Positions 8,629 to 16,841 of a stretch of 64,000 nt of DNA are shown piece after piece. A program made the translations under genes and the position numbers. Source of the DNA: JAVDCA01 sp035293985. GTDB lineage: Bacteria; Pseudomonadota; Alphaproteobacteria; Rhizobiales; Xanthobacteraceae. Each line of letters begins with the position of its first letter. The first letter of the stretch is position 1. Under the pieces are notes generated by a model, which had not been told where the DNA came from, ran no database searches, and worked only from the letters and a program-made list of their open reading frames with translations. The stretch covers positions 62,001 to 126,000 of the forward strand of contig DATGLS010000012.1 of assembly GCA_035293985.1 (NCBI GenBank). Reading direction: 5' to 3'.

Positions 8629-9093
8629 TCAGTGCTGCGCGGGCGGCGCCTGTGGGGGTTGTCCGGGTGCGGCTGGCGGTTCCTGTGGCGGCTCGTCCGG
8701 TCCGGGACCCGGTGCCGCCTGCGGCGGCTGCCCCGGCGCTTGCGCCGGCGTATTGCGCCGCTGCGCGTTGGCCATGCCGAAGTTCGGGTTCTGAGCGTGG
8801 CAGGCGGCGACGAGCGCCGGGTCGACGGCCGGTAGCGGCTTGGTTGCTCGCGGCCGCTGCGCCATGCCCAGCATGATCGGACGGATGCAGTCGACCACGA
8901 GGCCATCGCCGACGCGCGCCCCCTCCCTGACGAAGCCCGCCTGCAGGCAGACCTGCCGGATGGCGGCGCATGGCCGCGACATCGGTTGTTGCGGCTGCTG
9001 TGGCTGTTGCGGCGGCGGCTGTTGCGCGATGGCGGACGCCGACCCTGCAATGGCGATGGCAACGAGGGGTAGCAGGACTGAAAATCGCGGCAT
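8629..9093 (-). CDS. Exported proline/glutamine-rich protein of unknown function
   Basis: The 154-residue protein starts with a signal peptide (MPRFSVLLPLVAIAIAGSAS, cleavage near AIA-QQ). A Gln/Pro stretch follows, then a central region with four cysteines (PCAAIRQVCLQAGF, VDCIRPIM, AACHAQNP) and a Pro/Gln/Ala tail of about 45 residues. GGGAG lies 8 nt before the Met at 9093. The four cysteines suggest a small disulfide-bonded periplasmic domain. Family not recognised. A CRP-like palindrome is centred about 90 bp upstream. Confidence 0.6.
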   Translation of the reverse strand: MPRFSVLLPLVAIAIAGSASAIAQQPPPQQPQQPQQPMSRPCAAIRQVCLQAGFVREGARVGDGLVVDCIRPIMLGMAQRPRATKPLPAVDPALVAACHAQNPNFGMANAQRRNTPAQAPGQPPQAAPGPGPDEPPQEPPAAPGQPPQAPPAQH

Positions 9094-9173
9094 GAGGGCG
9101 CTCCCAACGTGAGTGAGTGCCGGGATGGTACGTGGTCCGTCGCGCGCGGTCATCTCGAATGTCGCGTCGAACG

Positions 9174-9189
9174 CGTGACGGGCGTCACA
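9174..9189. promoter_or_regulatory. CRP-like palindrome CGTGACGGGCGTCACA
   Basis: The core GTGACG-GG-CGTCAC (9175-9188) is a perfect inverted repeat and the 16-mer matches TGTGA-N6-TCACA with one mismatch, in the first base. It lies 81 bp upstream of the start codon of the proline-rich exported protein, a plausible activator position. The reverse complement of the decamer GCGACATTCG is found 8 bp to its left (9156-9165), an arrangement shared with the site at 8498-8513. Confidence 0.5.
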
Positions 9190-9247
9190 GAAAGGTCGTT
9201 TGTCGGGCCGCAGGGCGATCGTGATGTGTCTGCGCACGTCCGGCGCG

Positions 9248-10240
9248 TCACTCCGGTGCGCGGATGTCGGCGCTTTCGATCACCTTTCCCCACTTGTCGA
9301 TTTCCGACTTGATGTAGGCATCGAGCTCTTCGGGCGACCCGCCGCCGATCGACATGCCGAGGTCGGCGTAGCGGCGCGCGAAGTCGGGCGCCGCAAGCCC
9401 GCGCTGCACCTGCGCATTGAGCTGATCCACGATCGCGCGCGGCGTGTGCGCCGGGGCGACCACCGCGAACCAGGTCTCGGCCGCGAAGTTTGGAATCGCG
9501 GCTTCTGCGAGCGTCGGGATGTCGGGCGCGATGGGCGAGCGCTGCGCCCCGGTGACCGCGAGCGCGCGCAGCGAGCCGGCCTGGATGTTGCCGATCGCCG
9601 CCGAGACGTTGGTGAACATCATCGGGATCTGACCGCTGAGCACGTCGTTGAGCGCCGGCGCCTCGCCGCGGTAGGCGACGTGCACGAGCTTGATGCCGGC
9701 GAGCTGGGCAAAAAGCTCACCCGCCATGTGCGGGGTCGTGCCGACGCCGCCCGACGCGAAGTTGAGCGTGCCCGGCTTCGCCTTGGCGAGCGCGATCAGC
9801 TCGGCGACCGAATGGGCCGGGAATTTCGGGTTGACGACCAGCACCAGCGGCGAGGCGCCGGCGCGCGCGACGCCGGCGAAGTCGCGCGCGGCGTCGATCG
9901 CGAACTTGCGATAGAGCGCGGGCGCGACCGCGAGCGTGGTCTGGCTGCCCATCAGCAGCGTGTAGCCGTCGGGCGCCGCGCGGGCGACGTCGGCGGTCGC
10001 CAGCATGCCGCTTGCCCCCGGCCGGTTCTCGACGACCACGGACTGGTGCAGCGCCACCGTCATCGCCTGGGCGACGAGCCGCGCCGCGACATCGGTCCCG
10101 CCGCCGGCCGAAAAGCCGACGATCATCTTCAGCGGATGGTCGGGGAAGGGCGCGGCCTGCGCCGCGGCAGCGCTCAGCGCCCCGCAGGCCGCGAGGGCAA
10201 TCGCCGCGGTGGTGGCGAACGTGGCTTGAGATCGGGACAT
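9248..10240 (-). CDS. Bug/TctC family tripartite tricarboxylate transporter substrate-binding protein
   Basis: The 330-residue protein has a signal peptide (MSRSQATFATTAAIALAACG..., cleaved near AQA-AP) and the Bug hallmark FPDHPLKMIVGFSAGGGTD. It also shows GYTLLMGS and HVAYRGEAPALNDVLSGQ, the usual ligand-cleft segments. It should be a periplasmic receptor for an organic acid. Start Met at 10240 is used; an earlier in-frame start at 10288 precedes a non-signal-like stretch. No TctAB permease gene is adjacent. This is the second Bug protein in the window; the two are clearly diverged from each other. Confidence 0.85.
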   Translation of the reverse strand: MSRSQATFATTAAIALAACGALSAAAAQAAPFPDHPLKMIVGFSAGGGTDVAARLVAQAMTVALHQSVVVENRPGASGMLATADVARAAPDGYTLLMGSQTTLAVAPALYRKFAIDAARDFAGVARAGASPLVLVVNPKFPAHSVAELIALAKAKPGTLNFASGGVGTTPHMAGELFAQLAGIKLVHVAYRGEAPALNDVLSGQIPMMFTNVSAAIGNIQAGSLRALAVTGAQRSPIAPDIPTLAEAAIPNFAAETWFAVVAPAHTPRAIVDQLNAQVQRGLAAPDFARRYADLGMSIGGGSPEELDAYIKSEIDKWGKVIESADIRAPE

Positions 10241-10384
10241 TGGGGGCGATCCGTGGTTGAGGCAGCCGGATGTTACGCCGTGCGTCACCGTGGGTCATCC
10301 GCATCCCGCCGGGGGAAGGCTTTCGCCGCAACATGCGCTAAGCTGCCGCGTGCCCGTAATCGCCGCGCGCAGGAGACGAGCGTC

Positions 10385-10873
10385 ATGACCCCGAGGCGTT
10401 GGGAAAAATTGCGCCGGTTTGCCGACTATGCCCAGTTCGAACGGATCGCGCTCAGCTGCGTCCTGGTCATCCTCAGCGTGATCTCCGTCTATGCGATCGT
10501 CGCGCTCATGATCAAGCTCTCGGACGATTTCACACTGGGCGAGGCATTCTTGGAAAAAGCCGCCTTGCAGGACACATTTGGCGCCATCCTGACGATTCTC
10601 ATCGTGCTGGAGTTCAATCATTCGGTCTATGTGGCGCTGACCCACAAAGCGGGGGCCATTCAGGTTCGTACCGTCATCCTGCTGACCGTGCTGGTCATCA
10701 CCCGCAAGCTCATGCTGCAGGACTTCAACGCGATGACGACGCAGACGTTTCTGGGTTTCGGCGCGCTTCTGCTGGCACTTGGAGTGATCTACTGGCTCAT
10801 TTCCAATGCCGATCGATCGCACGCGGCCGCCGAGGCGGAAGCCAAGAAGCAGAAACCCGGCTACACCGCCTGA
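10385..10873 (+). CDS. PsiE-like (phosphate-starvation-inducible E family) membrane protein
   Basis: The 162-residue protein has four hydrophobic helices: about residues 20-44, 66-86, 95-112 and 120-140. It has the family-type sequence FERIALSCVLVILSVISVYA and a charged Lys/Ala-rich tail. PsiE proteins are small inner-membrane proteins of unknown biochemical role, named for phosphate-starvation induction in E. coli. The start at 10385 is the first Met of the hydrophobic reading frame; the open frame continues far upstream but through DNA antisense to the Bug gene. No pho box was recognised upstream. Confidence 0.7.
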   Translation: MTPRRWEKLRRFADYAQFERIALSCVLVILSVISVYAIVALMIKLSDDFTLGEAFLEKAALQDTFGAILTILIVLEFNHSVYVALTHKAGAIQVRTVILLTVLVITRKLMLQDFNAMTTQTFLGFGALLLALGVIYWLISNADRSHAAAEAEAKKQKPGYTA

Positions 10874-10898
10874 CCCTCGCGCCGGGCGGAAAAGCCCT

Positions 10899-11510
10899 TT
10901 ACAGCGGATCTCCCCTCAGCCACGCTTGACCGCGCCGGTAAAGCGCATCGAGCTCCGGCCCGATCAGGCCCGGCATGTCCATCTTCACGGTCTGCCCGTT
11001 CTTGCTCTGCAGATAGGCGAGGTGGCGATAGCCCTCGGGAAAGCGCGAGAGCAACGCAGGATCGAGCCGGAGGGTCGCCGCGGGGTCGACTGGACTGATG
11101 CGATCGCGCTCGTAGATCGGCTGGCGCAGCACGATACCCCAGCGGTCGTCGCGCTTCTCGAGAAAATCGTAGAAGCGGCCGGAGCAGACCACGTCGCAGA
11201 CGACGCCGTCGATCGGGCCGCGCTGGGCGATCTGCATCTTGGTCTGCGCGATGGCGCGCGTGCCCTTGAGGTCCACGCTCGTGCCGCCCTGGAAGTGCGA
11301 CGTGCGGGCGCCGCGTGCGAAGCCTTGCTGGCTCACCGCGACGAATTCATCGACCCCGCCCTGGAACCAGGTCGCCATCATGACGCCGTCCGGGTGCCAG
11401 CAAGTGCGGAAGTCCTCCCAGCGGCCGGTGTCGCGCCACATCGCCCAATTTTCGATCAGCTCGCGGATGACGAGACGGTCGAGGAGGGCGGCGAGCATCG
11501 TGGCGGGCAT
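10899..11510 (-). CDS. NTF2-like / SnoaL-like domain protein
   Basis: The 203-residue protein begins with LLDRLVIRELIENWAMWRDTGRWEDFRTCWHPDG, a pattern of SnoaL_4-type NTF2-like folds. Strands RTSHFQGGTSVDLKGTRAIAQTKMQI and GRFYDFLEKRDDRWGIVLRQPIYE follow. Such proteins are small hydrolases, isomerases or dehydratases, or binding proteins, often linked to catabolic clusters. GAGAGAT lies before the Met at 11510. It is divergent from the SDR-gentisate dioxygenase genes, which hints at a catabolic role. No catalytic residue can be assigned with confidence. Confidence 0.7.
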   Translation of the reverse strand: MPATMLAALLDRLVIRELIENWAMWRDTGRWEDFRTCWHPDGVMMATWFQGGVDEFVAVSQQGFARGARTSHFQGGTSVDLKGTRAIAQTKMQIAQRGPIDGVVCDVVCSGRFYDFLEKRDDRWGIVLRQPIYERDRISPVDPAATLRLDPALLSRFPEGYRHLAYLQSKNGQTVKMDMPGLIGPELDALYRRGQAWLRGDPL

Positions 11511-11540
11511 GGGTATCTCTCGAGTTTACGCCGTCAGGCG

Positions 11541-11570
11541 GGGATTGCTTAGCTTCGCTCCCAATGACAG
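11541..11570. repeat. Half-copy of the CGTCATTGCGAG repeat
   Basis: GGGATTGCTTAGCTTCGCTC followed by CCAATGACAG matches the right arm of the repeat at 13571-13665 with small changes. It lies in the gap between the NTF2-like gene and the SDR gene. Confidence 0.6.
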
Positions 11571-11604
11571 GTTCCGCTCAAGAACTATCGGAGGCATGTC
11601 GCCC

Positions 11605-12372
11605 ATGGCAAGGCTCGATGGTCGCGTCGCGATCGTGACCGGTGGCGCGAAGGGCATCGGCCGTCATTATTCGCAAGCGCTCGCCGCCGAGGGCGCGCGG
11701 GTGATGATCGTCGACGTCGCCGACGGCAGCGGGGTCGCGGCCGAGATCGCCGCGCGGCATGGCGCCAATTCGGTCACCAGCACGACCGCCGACGTGAGCG
11801 ACGAGGCCGCTGTCGAACAGCTTGTCGCCGCGACGCTCGGGCGCTTCGGCAAGATCGACATCCTGGTCAACAACGCGGCGCTGTTCGCGCCATTACAGGA
11901 GCAACCGTTCGCGGAGATCGACGTCGCCCTGTGGGATCGCGTCATGGCCGTTAATGTGCGCGGCATGTTCCTGATGGCGAAGCACGTGGCGCCGCACATG
12001 ATCGCGCAGCGCTCCGGCAAGATCATCAATATCGGCTCCGGCACGGCGGCGCGCGGCATCCCGCACATGCTGCATTACGTCACATCGAAGGGCGCCGTCA
12101 CCTCGTTCACCCGGGCCCTGTCGCGCGAGCTCGGCGCCCATAACATCTGCGTCAACACGCTCGCGCCCGGCTTCACCATCAGCGACACCGTCGTCGAGCA
12201 GAACCCGGGCCACCTCAAGTCGGCGCGCGAGCCTGCCATCGCCCGCCGCGCCCTCAAGCGCGACCAGACCCCGGAGGACCTGGTCGGAACGTTGATCTTC
12301 CTCGCTTCTTCCGAGTCGGATTTCATGACCGGGCAGACGCTCGCGGTCGACGGCGGTACCAATAACACCTGA
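11605..12372 (+). CDS. SDR family oxidoreductase
   Basis: The 255-residue classical short-chain dehydrogenase has TGGAKGIG (12-19) for the cofactor, the NNAA motif, Ser145, and the catalytic Tyr158-x3-Lys162. The C-terminal TGQTLAVDGG is typical. The substrate is unknown. CGGAGG ends at 11594; this is too close to the ATG at 11596 but 10 nt from the ATG at 11605, so the latter is chosen. Its position just upstream of gentisate 1,2-dioxygenase and maleylacetate reductase suggests a dehydrogenation step in an aromatic or alicyclic pathway. Confidence 0.85.
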   Translation: MARLDGRVAIVTGGAKGIGRHYSQALAAEGARVMIVDVADGSGVAAEIAARHGANSVTSTTADVSDEAAVEQLVAATLGRFGKIDILVNNAALFAPLQEQPFAEIDVALWDRVMAVNVRGMFLMAKHVAPHMIAQRSGKIINIGSGTAARGIPHMLHYVTSKGAVTSFTRALSRELGAHNICVNTLAPGFTISDTVVEQNPGHLKSAREPAIARRALKRDQTPEDLVGTLIFLASSESDFMTGQTLAVDGGTNNT

Positions 12373-12488
12373 TCGCCACACCTGGGTGCGGGGCAGTCCA
12401 GGGGCGCGGAATCGGATATTCCCGCCTTCCCGTAAATTCCCTATATTGCGGGCAATACTTTCGGATTCCGGCCCAAATGGAGGATCTC

Positions 12489-13562
12489 ATGGCGGTCGCG
12501 ACGGCAACAAAGACAACCGAAACCAAGCCCGACGCCAAGCACAATATCGAGGCCATGCGCGAGGCCTACTACGAGCGGATCGCCAAGTACGACATGGCGC
12601 CGCTGTGGAAGGTGATGAAATCGGTCGTCACCAAGGAGCCGGTCACCCACGTGGCGCCGGCGATCTGGCGCTTTGCCGACGCCAAGGCCCTGGTGCTCGA
12701 ATCGGGCCCGCTGATCACCGCCGAGGAGGCCGAGCGGCGCGTGCTGATTCTCGAAAACCCGGCCATGCGCGGCCAGTCGAAGATCACCAACTCGATGTTC
12801 GCCGGCATCCAGATGATCCTGCCGGGCGAGGTTGCGCCGGCGCACCGCCATGTCTCGTCGGCGATCCGCTTCGTGCTCGACGGCAAGGGCGCCTACACCG
12901 CGGTCGAGGGCGAGAAGAGCGTCATGGCGCCAGGCGACTTCGTCATCACCTCGAACTGGGCGCCGCACGATCACGGCAACGACTCTGACGAGCCGATGAT
13001 GTGGCTCGACGTGCTCGACTTCCCGATGGTCAACTTCTTCGAGACCTCGTTCGCCGAGCATTTCGACGACGCGACCCAGGCGACCTCGCGCGAGGACGGC
13101 GACTCGCTCGCCTTCTACGGCTCGGGCGTGCTGCCCGACAGCGTGCCGGATCGCCGCGGCGCGAGCCCGATCATCAATTACACCTATGCGCGTACGCGTC
13201 CGATCATCGAGCGCATGAAGAAGGCGGGCGACATCGACAAGCGCCATGGCGCCCGCGTGCGCTACGTCAATCCGGTCACCGGCGGCCCGGTGCTGCCGAC
13301 CATGGGCGCGAACCTCGCGCTGCTGCCGCAGGGCTTCAAGGGCGAGCAGTACCGCGCGACCGACGGCACCGTGTTCGTCTGCGTCGAGGGCAAGGGTACG
13401 ACCAAGGTCGGTGACAAGACCCTGGAGTGGGGCCCGAACGACGTGTTCGTGGTGCCGCCGTGGCAGCGCTACGCGCACACCGCCGGGAAGGAGTCGGTGC
13501 TGTTCTCGATCTCGGATCGCCCCGCGCAGGAAGCCCTCGGCATCTGGCGCGAAGAGCATTGA
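12489..13562 (+). CDS. Gentisate 1,2-dioxygenase (bicupin)
   Basis: The 357-residue protein has the double cupin architecture of gentisate/1-hydroxy-2-naphthoate dioxygenases. Iron ligands of the first cupin are expected in PAHRHVSSAIRF (His119, His121) and APHDHGN (His160, His162). The second cupin contains FVCVEGKGTTKVGDK and VVPPWQRYAHT. It opens the ring of gentisate with O2 to give maleylpyruvate. The start at 12489 has GGAGG 5 nt upstream; the ATG at 12477 lies within that ribosome-binding site. Related ring-cleavage substrates such as salicylate derivatives cannot be excluded. It follows the SDR gene by 116 bp and precedes a maleylacetate reductase. Confidence 0.85.
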   Translation: MAVATATKTTETKPDAKHNIEAMREAYYERIAKYDMAPLWKVMKSVVTKEPVTHVAPAIWRFADAKALVLESGPLITAEEAERRVLILENPAMRGQSKITNSMFAGIQMILPGEVAPAHRHVSSAIRFVLDGKGAYTAVEGEKSVMAPGDFVITSNWAPHDHGNDSDEPMMWLDVLDFPMVNFFETSFAEHFDDATQATSREDGDSLAFYGSGVLPDSVPDRRGASPIINYTYARTRPIIERMKKAGDIDKRHGARVRYVNPVTGGPVLPTMGANLALLPQGFKGEQYRATDGTVFVCVEGKGTTKVGDKTLEWGPNDVFVVPPWQRYAHTAGKESVLFSISDRPAQEALGIWREEH

Positions 13563-13570
13563 GCTCACTT

Positions 13571-13665
13571 CGTCATTGCGAGGCGCGCGCAAGCGCGCCG
13601 AAGCGATCTCGGGCCGCGAGGCATGACTCTTCGCACGGGATTGCTTCGCTTCGCTCGCAATGACG
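13571..13665. repeat. CGTCATTGCGAG inverted repeat
   Basis: The arms CGTCATTGCGAG (13571-13582) and CTCGCAATGACG (13654-13665) are perfect inverted copies. Inner GC-rich segments also pair (GCGCGCAAGCGCGC). A half-copy lies at 11541-11570. The right arm contains the ATG used as start of the maleylacetate reductase gene. Elements of this kind recur in rhizobial genomes (from memory). Confidence 0.8.
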
Positions 13666-14700
13666 ATTTCCTTCACTCATGACGCTCCCGCCCAGCGCGT
13701 CGTTTTCGGCGCGGGCGCGATTTCGCGCCTCGGCGACGAGGCGGCTCGCCTCGGCATCGCACGTGCGCTGGTGATCGCGACGCCCGGCAGCGGTGCGCGG
13801 CTCGGTGCGCGCGTTGCCGAGTTGCTCGGCAGCCGTTCGGCCGGCGTGCATGCGCAGGCCGTCATCCACGTGCCGCGCGCCGTCGCGCAGGCGGGGCTTG
13901 CGGCGGCGACGAGCGTGCGCGCCGATGGGCTCGTCGCGGCGGGGGGCGGCTCGGCGATCGGGCTCGCCAAGATCGTCGCGCGCGACACCGGCCTGCCGAT
14001 CGTCGCGCTACCGACGACCTATTCGGGCTCGGAGGCAACCCCGATCTGGGGCACCAGCGACGGCGAGCGCAAAACCACCGGCCGCGACAGCAAGGTGTTG
14101 CCGCGCACCGTCATCTATGACCCTGAGCTGACCTACGCGCTCCCGCCCGCCGTCACGGCCGCGAGCGCCATGAACGCGATCGCGCACTGCGTCGAAGGCC
14201 TATGGGCGCCGGAGCGTACGCCCGTGACCGTCGCTTACGCCACCGAGGCGATGCGCCGCTTCGGCGCGCATCTGCCGGGCGCGGTCGCGAACGGCAACGA
14301 TGCGGAGCCGCGGAGCGAATGCCTGGTCGCCGCCTGGCTCGCCGGCGCCGTGCTCACTGGGGGCACCGGCCTGCATCACAAGCTCGCGCATGTGCTCGGC
14401 GGCTACGGCCTGCCGCATGCCGAGACGCACGCGATCATCCTGCCGCGTGTGGCACGCTTCAACCTCGCGGCAGCACCCGAGGCGCGCGCACGCCTCGCCG
14501 ACGCGCTCCGTGCGGCCGAGCCGGCCGAGGCGCTCGCCAGGATGGTGCAGGATTTCCCGATCCCGCAGCGCTTGCGCGACGTGGGCTTTGACGAGGCGAA
14601 AATCGACGATGCGGCCCGTCAAGTGGCGGCGCTCGCCATCAGGGATCCGCGGCCGGTTTCGGCCGACGACGCGCGTGCCATTTTACGGTCGGCAGTGTGA
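13660..14700 (+). CDS. Maleylacetate reductase (iron-containing alcohol dehydrogenase family)
   Basis: The 346-residue protein matches the group in PTTYSGSEATPIWG, AMNAIAHCVEGLW and LHHKLAHVLGG, where histidines bind the metal, and has the AAGGGSAIGLAK dinucleotide loop. It would reduce maleylacetate to 3-oxoadipate with NAD(P)H, the last step of hydroxyquinol, resorcinol or chloroaromatic pathways. The Met at 13660 lies inside the right arm of an intergenic repeat and has no obvious ribosome-binding site, yet the conserved RVVFGAGAI strand starts only 13 residues on, so the true start must be near. It follows the gentisate dioxygenase gene by about 100 bp. Confidence 0.85.
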   Translation: MTISFTHDAPAQRVVFGAGAISRLGDEAARLGIARALVIATPGSGARLGARVAELLGSRSAGVHAQAVIHVPRAVAQAGLAAATSVRADGLVAAGGGSAIGLAKIVARDTGLPIVALPTTYSGSEATPIWGTSDGERKTTGRDSKVLPRTVIYDPELTYALPPAVTAASAMNAIAHCVEGLWAPERTPVTVAYATEAMRRFGAHLPGAVANGNDAEPRSECLVAAWLAGAVLTGGTGLHHKLAHVLGGYGLPHAETHAIILPRVARFNLAAAPEARARLADALRAAEPAEALARMVQDFPIPQRLRDVGFDEAKIDDAARQVAALAIRDPRPVSADDARAILRSAV

Positions 14701-14701
14701 G

Positions 14702-14902
14702 TCATCTGCTGCTGCAAATGTGCTGGCGGATGGTTACCTCGTTGCCCCACCGATTGATCGTCTGCGTCTCGACGACCCGGCAGTAAGGCCCGTCGTGATC
14801 AGTCCGATAGACGTCGATTGCGTCCGCCCGTGCGGCCGAGGCTCCCGCGAGGCCGAACAGGGCCAGAGCTCCAAACGCTGCCGCTGCAATTGCGCTTTTC
14901 AT
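14702..14902 (-). CDS. Small exported protein of unknown function
   Basis: The 66-residue product has a clear signal peptide (MKSAIAAAAFGALALFG..., cleavage near ARA-DA). A mature part of about 40 residues follows, with two cysteines (YCRVVETQTINRWGNEV ... HIC) that could form one disulfide. Small secreted proteins with this C...RVVVTRT..R.GN pattern are frequent in rhizobia. The Met at 14902 is preferred to Met at 14920 because it starts directly at the Lys of the signal peptide. It converges on the maleylacetate reductase gene. Confidence 0.6.
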   Translation of the reverse strand: MKSAIAAAAFGALALFGLAGASAARADAIDVYRTDHDGPYCRVVETQTINRWGNEVTIRQHICSSR

Positions 14903-15140
14903 GCTGGTCAAACGGCGCACCCGCTATTCCGTTCCCCGGATCGGTCCAGGTGGAACCGCCGATAAACGCGTGGCGGCGCTGGTGCGCGATCCGGTGGCAC
15001 GGCCAGTCCCTAAAAATTTAATCGGCGCCAAGCGGGGATGCAGTAACGGCGCTGTTGCTCAAAGCCGGAACAGAAGTGTAAAACCCGCCCGCCCGATTTA
15101 CGATCGGCGAAAATTTTACTTGATCATCATCGCCGGCGAT

Positions 15141-15169
15141 TTGGATGGCAGCGCCATCCGGGATACAAC
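15141..15169 (+). promoter_or_regulatory. Candidate sigma-70 promoter of the LVIVD-repeat protein gene
   Basis: TTGGAT (15141-15146) and TACAAC (15164-15169) are separated by 17 bp, and a start of transcription near 15176 would leave a leader of about 20 nt with GGGAGGA before the ATG. The rest of 14903-15196 is unusually AT-rich in places and contains no gene. Confidence 0.35.
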
Positions 15170-15196
15170 AAAAGATAATGAATGGGAGGAATTGGA

Positions 15197-16627
15197 ATGA
15201 TCCGCGCCTTGTTCGCCTCGCTGATCCTGGTCGCGGCCGCACCCGCGCTCGCGCAGCAGCAGAAGATCGGCGATCCGCCCGAGGCGAAGAACATGCGCCT
15301 CGTCGGCTACAACGACCTGCAGGGGCGTAGCGCCTATCAGCCGGTGATCCACAAGCAGGGCGACCGCTACATCGCCTATATCGGCCATCACGGCGGCACG
15401 CCGGAGATTCCGAAACCGCACAACCCGCTCTCCGGCCAGGACGAGTACAACGGCACGTCCATCGTCGACGTGACCGACCCGGCGCATCCGAAATACCTCA
15501 AGCACATCCCGGGCCTGGCCGGGAACTATGAGGAGGGAGGCGGCCAGATGGTGCGCGTGTGCGACGGCAAGACGCTGCCGCACGCCGACCCCAACAAGGT
15601 CTACCTGCTGCGCGTGTTCGGCGGCCAAGCGCACGAAATCTACGATGTGACCGATCCGTCGAACCCCTCTCTGATCACGCGCATCGGCGGCCTCACCGAC
15701 ACCCATAAGAGCTGGTGGGAGTGCGACACCGGCATCGCCTACCTCGTCTCCGGCGAGCCGGGCTGGCGGGTCAAGCGCATGACCATGGTCTACGATCTGA
15801 GCGATCCGGCCCACCCGGTGAAGATCCGCGACTTCGGCCGCGTCGGCCAGGAGCCGGGCGCGACCGGGCCGATCCCCGAGCAGCTGCACGGCCCGATCTC
15901 GACCGGCCCGCAGGGCAACCGCGTCTATTTCGGCTACGGCACCAACAAGGGCGGCCTGCTGCAGATCGTCGATCGCGACAAGCTGCTGCACGGTCCGAAG
16001 GAGCCGACCCCCGCCAGCCTGCGTTATCCGGTGATCGGCGAGCTTTACATGTCGCCATGGAATGGCGCGCACACCGTCTTTCCGATGATGAAGATGCCGA
16101 TTGCGGAGTTCGCCAAGGACAAGGAAGGCTCGACCCGCGACATCGTCATGATCGTCGACGAGCAAATCCGCAACGAATGCGAGGAGCCGCGTCAGATGGC
16201 GTGGTTCGTCGACGTGACGATCGAGACGCATCCGATGGTGATCTCGAACTTCCAGGTGCCCGAGGAAAGCGGCCACTTCTGCGACCGCGGCGGCCGCTTC
16301 GGCACGCACTCGTCGAACGAGAGCATGGCGCCGATCTTCTACAAGAAGGTCGTCTTCCTCGCCTACTTCAATGCCGGCGTGCGCGCGGTCGACGTACGCG
16401 ATCCCTATCACCCGAAGGAGATCGGCTACTTCATCCCGGCGATCACCGCCGCGACCGACAAGCGCTGCATCAAGGTGAATGGGGAGGACCGCTGCAAGGT
16501 CGCGATCCAGACCAACAATGTCGAGACGGATGATCGCGGCTACATCTACATCGTCGACCGCGCCAATACGGGCATGCACATCCTCGAGCTGACGCCGGAA
16601 GCGAAGCAGATGGTGGGGATTCAATAA
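15197..16627 (+). CDS. Secreted LVIVD-repeat (beta-propeller-like) protein
   Basis: The 476-residue protein has a signal peptide (MIRALFASLILVAAAPALA-QQ). Repeated blade units follow, of the form SIVDVTDPAHPKYL, EIYDVTDPSNPSLI, MVYDLSDPAHPVKI and RAVDVRDPYHPKEI, as in LVIVD-repeat proteins. These are expected to form a beta-propeller in the periplasm or outside the cell. Six or more cysteines suggest disulfides. Function is unknown; distant resemblance to selenium-binding-type propellers is possible. GGGAGGA (15184-15190) fixes the start at 15197 rather than the ATG at 15182. Confidence 0.8.
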   Translation: MIRALFASLILVAAAPALAQQQKIGDPPEAKNMRLVGYNDLQGRSAYQPVIHKQGDRYIAYIGHHGGTPEIPKPHNPLSGQDEYNGTSIVDVTDPAHPKYLKHIPGLAGNYEEGGGQMVRVCDGKTLPHADPNKVYLLRVFGGQAHEIYDVTDPSNPSLITRIGGLTDTHKSWWECDTGIAYLVSGEPGWRVKRMTMVYDLSDPAHPVKIRDFGRVGQEPGATGPIPEQLHGPISTGPQGNRVYFGYGTNKGGLLQIVDRDKLLHGPKEPTPASLRYPVIGELYMSPWNGAHTVFPMMKMPIAEFAKDKEGSTRDIVMIVDEQIRNECEEPRQMAWFVDVTIETHPMVISNFQVPEESGHFCDRGGRFGTHSSNESMAPIFYKKVVFLAYFNAGVRAVDVRDPYHPKEIGYFIPAITAATDKRCIKVNGEDRCKVAIQTNNVETDDRGYIYIVDRANTGMHILELTPEAKQMVGIQ

Positions 16628-16648
16628 GGCGACAAGGACGCCGCCCGC

Positions 16649-16702
16649 GCCCTCTCCCCCGCCTGCGACCCGTCTGCGGGGGAGAGCCGGAGAGGGGGCG
16701 CC
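16649..16702. repeat. Nested GC-rich palindrome between convergent genes
   Basis: GCGCCCTCTCCCCCGC pairs with GCGGGGGAGAG and GAGAGGGGGCGC in a nested inverted repeat. A related CTCCCCCGCAAGCGGGG hairpin is at about 16817-16834, and another version at 26720-26759. It lies between genes that converge and may act as a two-way terminator, although there is no T tract. The remaining bases of 16628-16841 are also repeat-like and hold no gene. Confidence 0.55.
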
Positions 16703-16841
16703 GCTTGCTCATGCGCCACCGACTTTCCCCTCCTGCGCGATGCAATCTCGCGTTTACCCGAGATTGGCAGATATGAATGCGCAACTCGGGCAGGCCCGAC
16801 TTGCGGGCGCGTATTCTCCCCCGCAAGCGGGGAAAGGGCAC

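Noticed and set aside
8331..8876. Lys/Arg-rich open frame on the plus strand across the hexamer repeat
   Set aside because: It is produced by the repeat and antisense to the exported protein gene; no domain or start signal.
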